Assembly (NCBI RefSeq): GCF_030264295.1
Contig: NZ_CP127173.1
Location: 4,037,501 to 4,101,500 of the forward strand
Reading direction: 5' to 3'
Length of the DNA stretch: 64,000 nucleotides
Source of the DNA: Amycolatopsis nalaikhensis
GTDB lineage: Bacteria > Actinomycetota > Actinomycetes > Mycobacteriales > Pseudonocardiaceae
Below are positions 18,347-27,550 of the stretch, piece by piece (position 1 is the first letter of the stretch; each line of letters starts with the position of its first letter). The position numbers and the translations under genes were made by a program. The notes under the pieces were generated by a model. That model saw only the letters and a list, made by a program, of their open reading frames with translations, ran no database searches and had not been told where the DNA came from.

Positions 18347-20191
18347 TCAAAGGCTTGCGAACACCGTGACGACAGCTGGCTCGCCTGAGTTGCGGACGAT
18401 CAGCTCGAAGTCGCCGATGTCGGCGTCGGCTCCGGCGGTGTGCCGCCTGACCGAGCTTCGCAAGAGCCGGGCGAGCTGCCTGGCATCTGCGGGGTCCGCT
18501 TCGGCGGTGAACGCCTTGACCGTCCTGCCGAGGTGCAGCAGTTCAAGGTCGAGGGGACGTGGCACTGGTTCGAGCGCAGCTGTGGCTAAAGGCTGTTCGT
18601 CCTCGGCCTGCTCGGCCGTGGGCGGTTGTGGGTCGGGGAGCAGGATCAGCGGTCGTTTGCCCCTTCCACCTGCGGAAAGCATGCCCCACTGTCGGAGGAG
18701 GTCCGCAGCGCGGTGGGCAGTGCCGACGGCGACCTCGTAGGTGGCGGCGATCTCCTTGATCGAGGGGGCGATCGAGCCGTCCGCCAGCTCACCCGCGAGG
18801 ATGCGGCTGCGGATACGCGCAGCGACGCGTTCGAAGGGTGCCTCCGGCGCGGACTTGGCTCGCTGGATCTGGTCGAGCAACGCGGGGTGTTCGGGGAGTC
18901 GGGCGGCCAGGTCGCCGGCTGCGCGCTGGTGGGCCTCGGAGGCCCAGGCAGCGTAGAAGCGTAGGGTCGTGCTGCCGCCGCCGCTGTGGCCGAGCCGTCC
19001 GGCCACGGTCCGGATGTCCACGCCGGCGGCGATCAGTTCCGTGGCGTTGAAGTGCCGCAGGCACTTGAGCTGGGTGTCGAGACCCATGGCCCGGGTCATC
19101 CGGCGGTAGCGCTGAGTGACCGAACGCGGCCGCAGCGGCGTGCTGTGGTCCGGCATTAGCGAGAAGAAGAACGCGTCGTCGTCCAGGTTGTGTCCGGCCT
19201 CGGACGCTGCGGTGTCGAGCGCTGACCAGTAGTCGATGAGCAGCTGGTTCGAGGCGTCGTCCAGGACGATGTGGCGGGCGATCTCGTTCTTGATGCCTTT
19301 CTCGAGGAGCTCGTTGGTTTCGTCGAGCTGGGCGATGGCCTCCCGCAGGTACAGGACCTTCTTGATCGGATCGTGGTGGCGACGGCGCAGTGCCACGACC
19401 TCGCCGCGGCGGGCGCCGGAGATCATGGCGATGAAGATGAGCACGCCCCAGGCGAGTTCCCGGCGGAATGCCTCGTTCACGATTGCTGCGGCTTCGGTGG
19501 TGCTCGGCGGGACCGGGTCGGTTTTCTCGAACGACGGCGGCGCAAGTCCGTCGATCGGGTTGACCGACCACCATTCCCATTCCGCCATTGCCATGGTGTA
19601 CGCGCCGGACAGTATGGCGTGGATCTTGCGGACCGTGTTGTTGGCGAGGCCCTTGCACTGGTGTTTCCGGCACCGGGCATCGCACTCGTGTTTGCGAGGC
19701 GTCCGGTGCTCGATCCAATTCGTGTTCGTGCAATGGTGGCGGCACCGTTGGCAATCCTTATAGAGTGCGCGGATCGTTTTCCTCGCGTCCTTGGTGGCGT
19801 TTTTGGTGCCGATGTAGGGAATAACGTGACGGTTGATCAGGCTGCCGTCTTTTTCAACGGTAGTGCGCGCAGCGTCGCGCTCGTCCTGATACTTGAGCAC
19901 CAGATGGGCGATGTCGACTTTCGTTTTCGGGTGCCGTTGTTCGTCGACTTCGTTGAGCAGGCGAGTGAGGGCGACTTCGGCCTGGTGCTCGTCGTCGGGG
20001 CCCGGCGGGACGATGACGGTCGGCCGGTGTCGCTTGCCGGTGATCGGGTCCACTCCGGCGTCGACGCGCACTCGCAGCGATCCGCTGGACAGGCGATCGA
20101 TGGACCCGCGCGACCGGTTGCGTCGGGCGCCCCGACCACCGCGAGTGCGCTTCCCCCGGGTCGATACCGCCGTCGTCTCTGCCGTGCTCAT
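18347..20191 (-). CDS. Tyrosine integrase fused to a GntR-like winged helix
   Basis: 614 aa. N-terminal basic Arm-type domain, then a core-binding region with an unusual insert containing paired Cys/His clusters (CQRCRHHC, CDARCRKHQC at about 145-180). Catalytic domain: ISGARRGEVVALR with the first Arg, CLRHFNAT (LxxR-box equivalent, H-R area), and LGHSGGGSTTLRFYAAW with the H/W and Tyr. After the catalytic Tyr, residues about 450-525 form a GntR-type winged helix (RIRSRILAGELADGS, IKEIAATYEVAVGTAHRAAD, LLRQWGM). It sits directly beside the tRNA-Arg half-site at 20307, so it is the integrase of the left-hand island. The GntR tail may let it repress its own gene. Confidence 0.9.
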   Translation of the reverse strand: MSTAETTAVSTRGKRTRGGRGARRNRSRGSIDRLSSGSLRVRVDAGVDPITGKRHRPTVIVPPGPDDEHQAEVALTRLLNEVDEQRHPKTKVDIAHLVLKYQDERDAARTTVEKDGSLINRHVIPYIGTKNATKDARKTIRALYKDCQRCRHHCTNTNWIEHRTPRKHECDARCRKHQCKGLANNTVRKIHAILSGAYTMAMAEWEWWSVNPIDGLAPPSFEKTDPVPPSTTEAAAIVNEAFRRELAWGVLIFIAMISGARRGEVVALRRRHHDPIKKVLYLREAIAQLDETNELLEKGIKNEIARHIVLDDASNQLLIDYWSALDTAASEAGHNLDDDAFFFSLMPDHSTPLRPRSVTQRYRRMTRAMGLDTQLKCLRHFNATELIAAGVDIRTVAGRLGHSGGGSTTLRFYAAWASEAHQRAAGDLAARLPEHPALLDQIQRAKSAPEAPFERVAARIRSRILAGELADGSIAPSIKEIAATYEVAVGTAHRAADLLRQWGMLSAGGRGKRPLILLPDPQPPTAEQAEDEQPLATAALEPVPRPLDLELLHLGRTVKAFTAEADPADARQLARLLRSSVRRHTAGADADIGDFELIVRNSGEPAVVTVFASL

Positions 20192-20306
20192 GTCCCGATG
20201 ATATTGAAATTTCGGGTCACGTTTCGGGTCATGGCGGGGCCAGGGGGCTCCGACGTACCTCGCTGACCTGCGTCGACGGCCGAGGTTCGAGGCTGCGACG
20301 CTTACA

Positions 20307-20344
20307 TTAGGAGAGCGGTGCTCTATCCCCTGAGCTACGAGGGC
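20307..20344 (-). repeat. tRNA-Arg 5' half, island attachment-site junction
   Basis: A 38-base copy of the first half of the tRNA-Arg at 18204 with one mismatch (C for G in the anticodon stem), in inverted orientation. It runs from acceptor GCCCTCG to CTCCTAA in the anticodon loop, then diverges, leaving only faint likeness to a tRNA 3' half. It marks the island/chromosome boundary: the core genes lie to the right. The crossover in an anticodon loop is usual for tyrosine integrases. Confidence 0.85.
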
Positions 20345-20433
20345 TTGCGTATCCCGGATAGGTTACCCGACAGTCGGCGACGGGGTGGTGAGGCCTGAAG
20401 ATTCGGGGTCTGGGCGCGTGCACTCGGGCAGAT

Positions 20434-20486
20434 AAGTCACATTCAGTGACTTTTATGTCACTCATTGTAGTTTATCAGTGGTGACA
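20434..20486. promoter_or_regulatory. Cluster of GTCAC half-sites, likely operator
   Basis: An AT-richer stretch containing two nested inverted repeats: AAGTCAC (20434-20440) with GTGACTT (20446-20452), and TGTCAC (20456-20461) with GTGACA (20481-20486). It precedes the gene at 20573 and lies beside the island boundary. The regulator is unknown. Confidence 0.5.
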
Positions 20487-20572
20487 AGGACGCATGAGGC
20501 GCCGGTGGCCGGATGCGGGCGGTCCGGTTCCCGGCACTACCCTCTTCCGCGGGCTGACAGGACGGAGCCGGA

Positions 20573-22584
20573 GTGCGTACTTACTACCCCGAGGACGACT
20601 ACGAGGGCTACGAGGCTGGACAAGACCTCCTGGTCCGGCGCTTCATCACCTGGGCGGACACCCAGGATTGCGATCCCTACGCCGTCGTCTCGGCACTTCA
20701 GTTCCGGCACACGTCGGTCGACGGGCGGCTTGCCTACTGGACCGCCGCACTGGTCCGGGACTTCCTTCTCTCCTATGTGCCGCGCACGTTGTCGGCCACT
20801 GCTGAGGACGCCGTGCTCGTGCCCGGCACGTTGCGGTTGTTCCTTCGGTACCTGCACGAGACCGAGCTGGCCGACCCCATGGGTGATCCGCTGCCCGACC
20901 TCGAGGACGCCGTGGCGAAGGCGTCGGCCGAGTTTCCGGCCGCGATGGCCGATGAGCGCAACTTCGGCGTGGGCAAGTACTGGGTGATGACCGCTGTCCG
21001 GAACGGAGTCGATCCTTCGGACTCCGACGCCATGAACGCCTTCCTCGCCGAGGTGCGGGAGGGGAAGCACGCCTATGACGCCGAACTCCTCGCGGACATC
21101 GCGGCTCGGCATGCGATCGAACAGCCCGGGCAGGCGCTTCCGCAACTGCCCGTCGCCCTGCCGACACGGCGGAGCTCGTGGACGCCGCAGAGCGCTCCTC
21201 GCTCGTGGTCAAGCTGCGGAAGTTCGTCGAGTGGGTGGGTGACGGACGGACCCTGACCGGCACGGGCACCCTGAAGCTCGCCGACGCCCGGGAGCTCGTC
21301 GCCTTGCTGGACACCGGTGACGAGCTCGAGCGGGACCTCGGTGGCGAGGTGCAGCGCGTCCGCAGCAGCGCCGACCTGCCCAACCTCGCCATTTTGTTCG
21401 AACTCGCCAAGCGCGCGCGAATCGTGCGGGTGGTCAAGGGCAAGCTGGTTCGCGTAGCGAAGGCGACGCGACTGGTGGAGGATGCCCTCGCGTTGTGGGC
21501 TGCGGCTTTCGACGCGCTCCCCGAGCGGGGGCTGCTGGTCAAGGACACCGGCTGGGGCCTCGGCTACGCCCTGCTGCTCGACGACTGTCTCGACTTCGTG
21601 CTGCCGGACGTGCTCAACACGGTTTACGGGATGCCGGAGCCGGTACCCGTGGTCCGGCTCGCCGAAACTGCGTGGCTGGCCTGTGTGGAAAGTGCGTACG
21701 TCGACCTCGATCCGTCGATCGAGCCGGTCTGGCGGGACGGATTCGTGGGTGAGTTCCGCCGGTTGCTCGCCAGGCTGGCCGAATTCGGTGCGGCCGAGCT
21801 GACCACGGGGCCCGCCGACCCGATGTACACCATGGATCTGGTGCCGGAGAACCCCGAACTCCCATCGGAAGTCCAGGGCCGCTTGCGGGACGCGCTCGAG
21901 GCGTCGTCGCTCGACCGGGTCGCCCTCACGCCGCTGGCGACCTGGGCGGTCCGGGAGCGGCTGGTGCGGGAAGGGCGGTTCGCACCAGTGGTGGGCGAGC
22001 TCGCTGCCGCCGCTCCCGCCGCCATGCTGGGCGTGGTCGCCGAGCATTTCACTGAAGACGCGGCCGCGGTGGAGATCGGCGGCTGGCTGGCGGTGCACGG
22101 TGGCCGGGACGCGGGCCTGCCACTCCTGTTGGACGCCGTGCGCCGGTGCCCGTTCCGCACGCGAGCGTCCGTGATGCTCCAGATCCTCGTCGATTCCCTC
22201 CCGGACGGCGACTCTGTGCTGGATGGCCTGCGCGCTGACCCGGGTTTGGGTCCGATCGCGACGCAGCTGCTGGTCGAGCGGGGAAACCTCGCGCTCGAAG
22301 AACTCGAACCGCGCGAAAGCCTGCTCTGCATGGCCGAGCAGTTCCTCGTCCTGCTCGAGACCGCCGGACTGGAAGCGACGGCTTCGACGCTGTCGGAGAT
22401 ACCGGACGGCGAACGCGCGCCCCTCGCGGAAGCGATCCCCGCGTCGGGCCATCCGGATCGGGTCGGACTCGACGAGCTGGCCGAAGTGTTCGAGCAGGTT
22501 CGGCCCGCCCGCAACGCGCATCCGCTCGGTGGGGTGACCCGATCCCGCATCAGTAAGGGGAAGAGCAAGAAGCGCCGCCACTGA
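20573..22584 (+). CDS. Conserved actinobacterial protein of unknown function, frameshifted
   Basis: Two frames that join into one protein of about 670 aa: 20573 to about 21155, and from about 21150 to 22584. Restoring one G in CCGACACGG (about 21160) gives ALPDTAELVDAAERSSLVVK in one frame. The N-terminal part (MRTYYPEDDYEGYEAGQDLL, then VRDFLLSYVPRTL) and the C-terminal part (repeated leucine-rich helices, ending in a lysine-rich tail KGKSKKRRH) look soluble and helical. No domain recognised. It is followed 33 bases later by a 100-aa gene that is probably co-transcribed. The break is more likely a sequencing indel than decay, because both halves are well preserved. Confidence 0.7.
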
Positions 22585-22617
22585 CGCATTCACGGTACTG
22601 GCGGATATCGTGCCGCT

Positions 22618-22920
22618 GTGGGGCCGAAGAGTGAACGCCGGGCAGCTCGTGACGCTGTGGCGGCTTACCACGAGGCGCGGCTCGCCGAGCTGGTCGCGCG
22701 AGTCGCGGACGCGGTCGACCGCCATCGGGCCGGCGAACTCGACGCTTTCGAGGTCGACGAAGTGATCCACCAGTACCACCGCGCGACACAGAAGCTGTGG
22801 ACGTTCTGCGAGTTGTCCGGTTCGCACGTCGAGATCACCGCGCACACCATCCGGCGCATGGCTGACGAGGGCGAGACAATCGACTGGTGGGAACGAGGCG
22901 CGAGCCGACGTCGTGGGTGA
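22618..22920 (+). CDS. Small conserved protein of unknown function
   Basis: A 100-aa protein from a GTG start, 33 bases after the preceding gene. Helical, with VDEVIHQYHRATQKLWTFCE in the centre, reminiscent of small regulatory coiled proteins. No domain recognised. Presumed co-transcribed with the gene upstream. Confidence 0.6.
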   Translation: MGPKSERRAARDAVAAYHEARLAELVARVADAVDRHRAGELDAFEVDEVIHQYHRATQKLWTFCELSGSHVEITAHTIRRMADEGETIDWWERGASRRRG

Positions 22921-23138
22921 GCCCTGGGACAACCCGACTCTCGTCGTCACCCAGGTGAGTGGTTCTCACCGTCCTCCCACATGGCGGATACACCCAGCCG
23001 GACGGCGGACCGCACCTGACCTGGACGGACCAGTGGGTCACCTGGTCGTGTCTGGTTTCGAACTGCTGAACAACAGTAGGTAACCTTCGTTAACGGGATG
23101 CGGGGAGCCGCCTCCACCGGCTGTTGCGGAGGGCTTCG

Positions 23139-23792
23139 TTGATCAAGCTCATGTTCGCCGACGACGAGGAACTGGTGCGCTCGGGGTTGCGCGCGATGAT
23201 GTCCGGGGCCCAGGACATCGAGATCGTGGGCGAGGCGAGCGATGGCAGATCCGCGGTCGAGGTCGCGCGGCGGTACCACCCGGACGTCGCCCTGCTCGAC
23301 ATCAAGATGCGGGCTCCCGATGACGGCATCCGCGCCCTCCGGGCCATCCTCGCCCTGCCCGATCCGCCCACCGTCGCCATGCTGACCACCTTCGACATCG
23401 ACGAGTACGTCAGCCTCGCCCTGCGGCTCGGGGCCAACGGCTTCCTCCTCAAGGACATCGACCCCGCCGCTCTCCTGCGGGCCGTCCGGGACCTCGCGCG
23501 CGGCGGGGCCGTGCTCGATCCCGGGGTCGCCGCTCGGATGGTTCAGTCGCATCGGGACGAACAGCGCGCCGCCCAGCCCGCGCGGAAGCTGCTCGCCTCA
23601 CTGTCCGAACGCGAACGGGAGGTCGTCGCGCTCATCGGCCAAGGCCTCAGCAACGCCGAGATCGGGGGGCGGCTCCACCTGTCCGAAGCCACCGTCAAGG
23701 GGTACGTCTCCGCCGTGCTCTCGAAGATCGGCGCGGCGAACCGGGTGCAGGCCGCGCTGCTGGCCTACCGCGGCGGGCTGCTCGACCAGTAG
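23139..23792 (+). CDS. NarL/LuxR-family response regulator
   Basis: 217 aa from the TTG at 23139, chosen because GGAGGG lies 6 bases upstream and the product begins MIKLMFADDEELVRSG, the normal start of this family. Receiver domain: acidic pair near residues 8-9, phosphoacceptor D54 in VALLDIKM, conserved Thr in MLTTFD and Lys in LLKD. The C-terminal LuxR HTH (LSEREREVVALIGQGLSNAE, then LHLSEATVKGYVSAVLSKIG) ends the protein. No histidine kinase is next to it, so it is an orphan in this window. Confidence 0.93.
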   Translation: MIKLMFADDEELVRSGLRAMMSGAQDIEIVGEASDGRSAVEVARRYHPDVALLDIKMRAPDDGIRALRAILALPDPPTVAMLTTFDIDEYVSLALRLGANGFLLKDIDPAALLRAVRDLARGGAVLDPGVAARMVQSHRDEQRAAQPARKLLASLSEREREVVALIGQGLSNAEIGGRLHLSEATVKGYVSAVLSKIGAANRVQAALLAYRGGLLDQ

Positions 23793-23795
23793 AAC

Positions 23796-24404
23796 ATGCT
23801 GCTCACGGCGCTGGAGTTCCTCGGGCTCGTCGCCTTCGCGGCGTCCGGGGCGCTCGCCGCCGTGCGGGCTCGGCTCGACGTCTTCGGCGTCGTCGTGGTC
23901 GGGCTCACCACCGCGCTCGGCGGCGGGGTCATCCGGGACGTCCTGCTCGGCATCCACCCGCCGACGACGCTGCGGAACTGGCCCTACCTCGCCGTCTGCG
24001 CGGTGACCGCCCTGGTCGTCTTCGCCTTCCACCCGCAGGTCGCCCGGCTGCGGCGCGGCGTGCTGCTCGCCGACGCGCTCGGGCTCGGCGTCTTCGCCAC
24101 CGCCGGGACGACCATCGCGCTGAACGCCGGCGCGACCGTCTACGCCGCGTGTCTGATCGGCATGACGACCGGGATCGGCGGCGGCGCCGTGCGCGATCTG
24201 CTGCTTCGGGAAATCCCGCTCGTCCTGCGGAAGGAGATCTACGCCGTGGCCGCGCTGGCCGGCTCGGTGCTCGTCGCCGCCGGTCACGCTCTGCGACTGC
24301 CCGCCGGGCCGGTGACCGTCGTCTCGGCCGCGGTCGTCGTCGCCGTGCGGATGGTCGCGCTCTGGCGGCACTGGAACGCGCCGGTCGCGCGGGCACCGGA
24401 GTGA
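23796..24404 (+). CDS. TRIC-type (UPF0126/YicG-like) membrane channel protein
   Basis: 202 aa, starting 3 bases after the preceding stop. Six to seven hydrophobic segments in two repeats, each with a glycine-rich motif: TTALGGGVIRDVLLGIHPP and TTGIGGGAVRDLLLREIP. These GGG.(I/V)RD motifs define the bacterial trimeric intracellular cation channel-like family. Likely a potassium-permeable inner-membrane channel. Probably co-transcribed with the response regulator. Confidence 0.9.
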   Translation: MLLTALEFLGLVAFAASGALAAVRARLDVFGVVVVGLTTALGGGVIRDVLLGIHPPTTLRNWPYLAVCAVTALVVFAFHPQVARLRRGVLLADALGLGVFATAGTTIALNAGATVYAACLIGMTTGIGGGAVRDLLLREIPLVLRKEIYAVAALAGSVLVAAGHALRLPAGPVTVVSAAVVVAVRMVALWRHWNAPVARAPE

Positions 24405-24433
24405 GGATTCTCTTTGTGTGTTCTGTGTGTGTT

Positions 24434-24449
24434 CTTAGGCGGGTCTCAG
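24434..24449 (+). promoter_or_regulatory. Candidate MprA box before mprA
   Basis: CTTAGGcgggTCTCAG, 22 bases before the mprA ATG. The same pattern (CTYAGG-N4-TCTCAG) with identical spacing lies before the pepD-like gene at 28663. In mycobacteria MprA binds loosely conserved direct-repeat boxes and autoregulates, so this is a likely operator. Confidence 0.6.
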
Positions 24450-24471
24450 CACGCTGCGTAAAACTACAGCC

Positions 24472-25164
24472 ATGCGCATCCTTGTGGTGGACGACGACCG
24501 CGCCGTCCGTGAGTCGCTCCGCCGGTCCCTGGAGTTCAACGGATACCAGGTCGAGCTGGCCAGCGACGGTGCGCAGGCGCTGGAGGCGATCATCGCCGAC
24601 CGGCCGGACGCGATGGTCCTCGACGTCATGATGCCGCGGCTCGACGGCTTGGAGGTCGCGCGCCGCCTGCGCAGCACCGGCGACGACCTGCCGATCCTCG
24701 TGCTCACCGCCCGCGACACCGTCTCCGACCGGGTGTCCGGTCTGGACGCCGGCGCCGACGACTACCTGCCGAAGCCGTTCGCGCTGGAAGAGCTGCTCGC
24801 CCGGCTGCGGGCGCTGCTGCGCCGGGCCTCGCCGGAAGCCCAGAACGGCCAGGCCTCGGAGGTTCTGTCCTTCGCGGACCTGACGCTCGACCCCGGCACG
24901 CGGGAGGTCCGCCGAGGCGGACGCGAGATCAGCCTGACCCGGACCGAGTTCGCACTGCTGGAACTGTTCCTCTCCTACCCGAAGCACGTCCTCACGCGGG
25001 GCCGGATCCTGGAGGAAGTATGGGGTTACGACTTCCCGACGTCGGGCAACGCGCTGGAGGTCTACGTCGGCTACTTGCGCCGCAAGACGGAGGCCGAGGG
25101 GGAGCCGAGGCTGATCCACACGGTCCGGGGGGTGGGCTACGTCCTGCGGGAAACCCCGCCGTGA
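24472..25164 (+). CDS. mprA: MprA-like OmpR-family response regulator
   Basis: 230 aa. Receiver domain with phosphoacceptor D51 (MVLDVMMPRLDG), conserved VLTAR and LPKPF segments; OmpR-type winged helix from about residue 130 (SLTRTEFALLELFLSYPKHV, then VYVGYLRRKTE and VRGVGYVLRE). Forms an operon with the kinase by GTGA overlap. In M. tuberculosis the orthologous pair handles cell-envelope stress and controls pepD, which is also near here. The symbol rests on similarity and synteny. Confidence 0.92.
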   Translation: MRILVVDDDRAVRESLRRSLEFNGYQVELASDGAQALEAIIADRPDAMVLDVMMPRLDGLEVARRLRSTGDDLPILVLTARDTVSDRVSGLDAGADDYLPKPFALEELLARLRALLRRASPEAQNGQASEVLSFADLTLDPGTREVRRGGREISLTRTEFALLELFLSYPKHVLTRGRILEEVWGYDFPTSGNALEVYVGYLRRKTEAEGEPRLIHTVRGVGYVLRETPP

Positions 25165-26570
25165 CCGATCCCGGCGATCCCCGCGGGACCCGGTGGGGAA
25201 CGCGCCGGTTCTCGCTGCGCGGCCGGGTGACGCTGCTCGCCGCCGCGTGTGTCGCCGGTGCCGTGGCGCTGGTTTCGCTCGGCGCCTACATGGTCGTGCG
25301 CAGCAACCTCTACGAGCAGCTGGACGACAGCCTGCTGGCGCGCGCGCAGGCCGCGGTCAAGTCGCCGCAGGTGCACACCCAGCTGCAGCAGGTCCCCGGT
25401 GCGTTCCTCGCCAGCGCCGACCTGCAGATCGGCCAGCTCGACGCCGCGCCCGACGTCCAGCACGCCGTGATGACGTACCCGCTGTCGAGCTCGCCGCCGC
25501 CGTTCGGGGCGGACGAGCTGGCCGTCGCGAACGGTGATTCGGCGGAGTCGCTGCGGACGGACTTCCGCACCGACAGCCGCGTGGTCGCGCTGCCGACCTC
25601 GCACGGCGAGGCCATCGTGCTGGCCCAGTCGATGGGCCCGACCAAGCGCACGCTGAACGAGCTCGCGCTGGTGCTGTTCCTGATCGGCGGGGCGGGCATC
25701 CTGGTCGCGGCCGCGGCGGGCACGGCGGTCGCGCGCGCCGGCCTGCGCCCGGTCGACCGGCTGACCTCGGCCGCCGAGCGCGTCGCGAAGACGGGCGACC
25801 TGCGCCCGATCCCGGTCAGCGGCGACGACGAGCTCGCGCGGCTCACCCAGAGCTTCAACACCATGCTCGGCACGGTCGCGGACTCGCAGGAGCGGCAGCG
25901 CCAGCTCGTCGCGGACGCCGGCCACGAGCTGCGGACGCCGTTGACGTCGCTGCGCACCAACCTCGAGCTGCTGCTCGCCGCGAGCAAGCCGGGCGCGCCG
26001 CCGCTGCCGGACGAAGACCGGATCGACATCGTCGCCGACATCAGCGGCCAGCTCGACGAGCTCACCCAGCTCATCGGCGACCTGGTCGAGCTCGCGCGCC
26101 AGGACGAGCCGCGCGAGCGGTTCGAGCGCGTGGAGCTGCTGGACGTCGTGGAGCGCGCGCTCGACCGGGCGCGGCGCCGCGCGGGCGAGATCAACTTCGA
26201 CGTCTCGCTGCAGCCGTGGGTGCTCACCGGCGACAACAGCTCGCTCGAACGCGCGGTGCTGAACCTGCTGGACAACGCGGTCAAGTTCTCGCCGCCGGAC
26301 GCGACGGTCTGGGTGCGCCTGTACCCGCTCGGCGACGGCACGGCGGTGGTCGAGGTGGCCGACGCCGGCCCGGGCATCGCCGAGGAGGACCTGCCCAAGG
26401 TGTTCGACCGGTTCTACCGCTCGTCGGAGGCGCGGACGCTGCCCGGATCGGGCCTCGGCCTGGCGATCGTGAAGCACGCGGCCGAGCGCCACGGCGGCGC
26501 GGTGTACGCGTCACGGGCGCCCGAAGGCGGCGCGCTGATGACGATCCGGTTGCCGGGGGCGCCCGGCTGA
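25161..26570 (+). CDS. mprB: MprB-like sensor histidine kinase
   Basis: 469 aa from a GTG overlapping the mprA stop. First TM at about 25-50 (VTLLAAACVAGAVALVSLGA), extracytoplasmic sensor of about 120 residues, second TM at about 165-190 (LVLFLIGGAGILVAAAAGTA), HAMP linker (AGLRPVDRLTSAAERVAKTG), H-box ADAGHELRTPLTSLRTNLEL, N-box LLDNAVKFSPP, G boxes VADAGPGIAEED and GSGLGLAIVKH. Phosphorylates MprA. Confidence 0.93.
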   Translation: MTDPGDPRGTRWGTRRFSLRGRVTLLAAACVAGAVALVSLGAYMVVRSNLYEQLDDSLLARAQAAVKSPQVHTQLQQVPGAFLASADLQIGQLDAAPDVQHAVMTYPLSSSPPPFGADELAVANGDSAESLRTDFRTDSRVVALPTSHGEAIVLAQSMGPTKRTLNELALVLFLIGGAGILVAAAAGTAVARAGLRPVDRLTSAAERVAKTGDLRPIPVSGDDELARLTQSFNTMLGTVADSQERQRQLVADAGHELRTPLTSLRTNLELLLAASKPGAPPLPDEDRIDIVADISGQLDELTQLIGDLVELARQDEPRERFERVELLDVVERALDRARRRAGEINFDVSLQPWVLTGDNSSLERAVLNLLDNAVKFSPPDATVWVRLYPLGDGTAVVEVADAGPGIAEEDLPKVFDRFYRSSEARTLPGSGLGLAIVKHAAERHGGAVYASRAPEGGALMTIRLPGAPG

Positions 26571-26749
26571 TCGCCCTCAGGTGGGTTGCGCGCTCCCCGC
26601 CGGTGGTGGTGGTGTTCGGCTGGGGCGTGGTTCCGTCGATCGCGCCGTGACCTGCTCTTTCGAAAGTTCACCCTCGCCTGCCCTGCGAATCCCGTGTTGA
26701 ATCGTGTAGGATTTTGTGTGGTTGGGGCTCGACGGGGACGGAGTGAACG

Positions 26750-27550
26750 GTGCTGGCGCGTCAGCGACAGGCGGTGATCCTGGAAGAGGCACGCCGGACC
26801 GGCGCGGTCCGGGTCAGTGATCTCGTGACCAGGCTGGGCGTGTCCGACATGACGGTGCGCCGCGACCTCGACGTCCTCGCCGGCCGCGGGCTCGTCGAGA
26901 AGGTCTACGGCGGCGCCACCTCCGTCATCGGCAAGAGCACCGACGAACCCGGGTTCGAGGCCAAGTCCGTCCGCCAGCGCGCGCAGAAGGAAGCCATCGC
27001 CGAGCTCGCCGCGACGCTCGTCCGGCCCGGCACCGCGATCGGCATCTCCGCCGGCACCACCACGTGGACGCTCGCCCGCGCGCTCGACGCCATCCCCGGG
27101 CTCACCATCGTCACCAACTCGATCCAGGTCGCCGACGTCCTGCGCGGGTCGACGCAGCCGGACCGCACCGTCGTGCTCACCGGCGGGGTGCGCACGCCGT
27201 CCGACGCGCTGGTCGGGCCCGTCGCCGTGCACAGCCTGCGGTCGCTGCACCTCGACGTCGTCTTCCTCGGCGTGCACGGGATGGCCGAGGGACCGGGGTT
27301 CACCACGCCGAACCTCACCGAGAGCGAGACCGACCGCGCGCTGGTCGAGGCCGGGCGAAAGCTGGTCGTGCTCGCCGACCACACCAAGTGGGGCACGGTC
27401 GGGATCTCCACGATCGCCGACCTGGACGAGGCCGACGTCGTCGTCACCGACGACGGGATCCCCGACGAGGCCAAGGAAATCCTCGCCGAACGGGCGGGAG
27501 AACTCATGATCGCCGAGACGGCGGAGACGGACGAGGCCCAAGAAGCGTGA
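26750..27550 (+). CDS. DeoR-family transcriptional regulator
   Basis: 266 aa from a GTG. N-terminal DeoR HTH (VSDLVTRLGVSDMTVRRDLD, then VEKVYGGA) and C-terminal sugar-phosphate-sensing domain (AIGISAGTTTWTLARAL, VVLTGGV, LGVHGMAEG, VLADHTKWG). The galT start overlaps its stop as GTGA, so it probably controls galactose use with galT. The upstream 26690-26730 region is AT-richer and likely holds the promoter. Confidence 0.93.
   Translation: MLARQRQAVILEEARRTGAVRVSDLVTRLGVSDMTVRRDLDVLAGRGLVEKVYGGATSVIGKSTDEPGFEAKSVRQRAQKEAIAELAATLVRPGTAIGISAGTTTWTLARALDAIPGLTIVTNSIQVADVLRGSTQPDRTVVLTGGVRTPSDALVGPVAVHSLRSLHLDVVFLGVHGMAEGPGFTTPNLTESETDRALVEAGRKLVVLADHTKWGTVGISTIADLDEADVVVTDDGIPDEAKEILAERAGELMIAETAETDEAQEA

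Noticed and set aside
20260..20344. Second functional tRNA-Arg on the minus strand
   Set aside because: Only the 5' half is preserved. The anticodon stem lacks its partner and the T arm does not pair, so it is a remnant.
25137..26492. Long minus-strand reading frame (451 aa) opposite mprB
   Set aside because: Shadow frame of a high-GC gene: low-complexity Arg/Ala/Gly/Leu composition and no motifs, while the plus strand encodes a complete histidine kinase.
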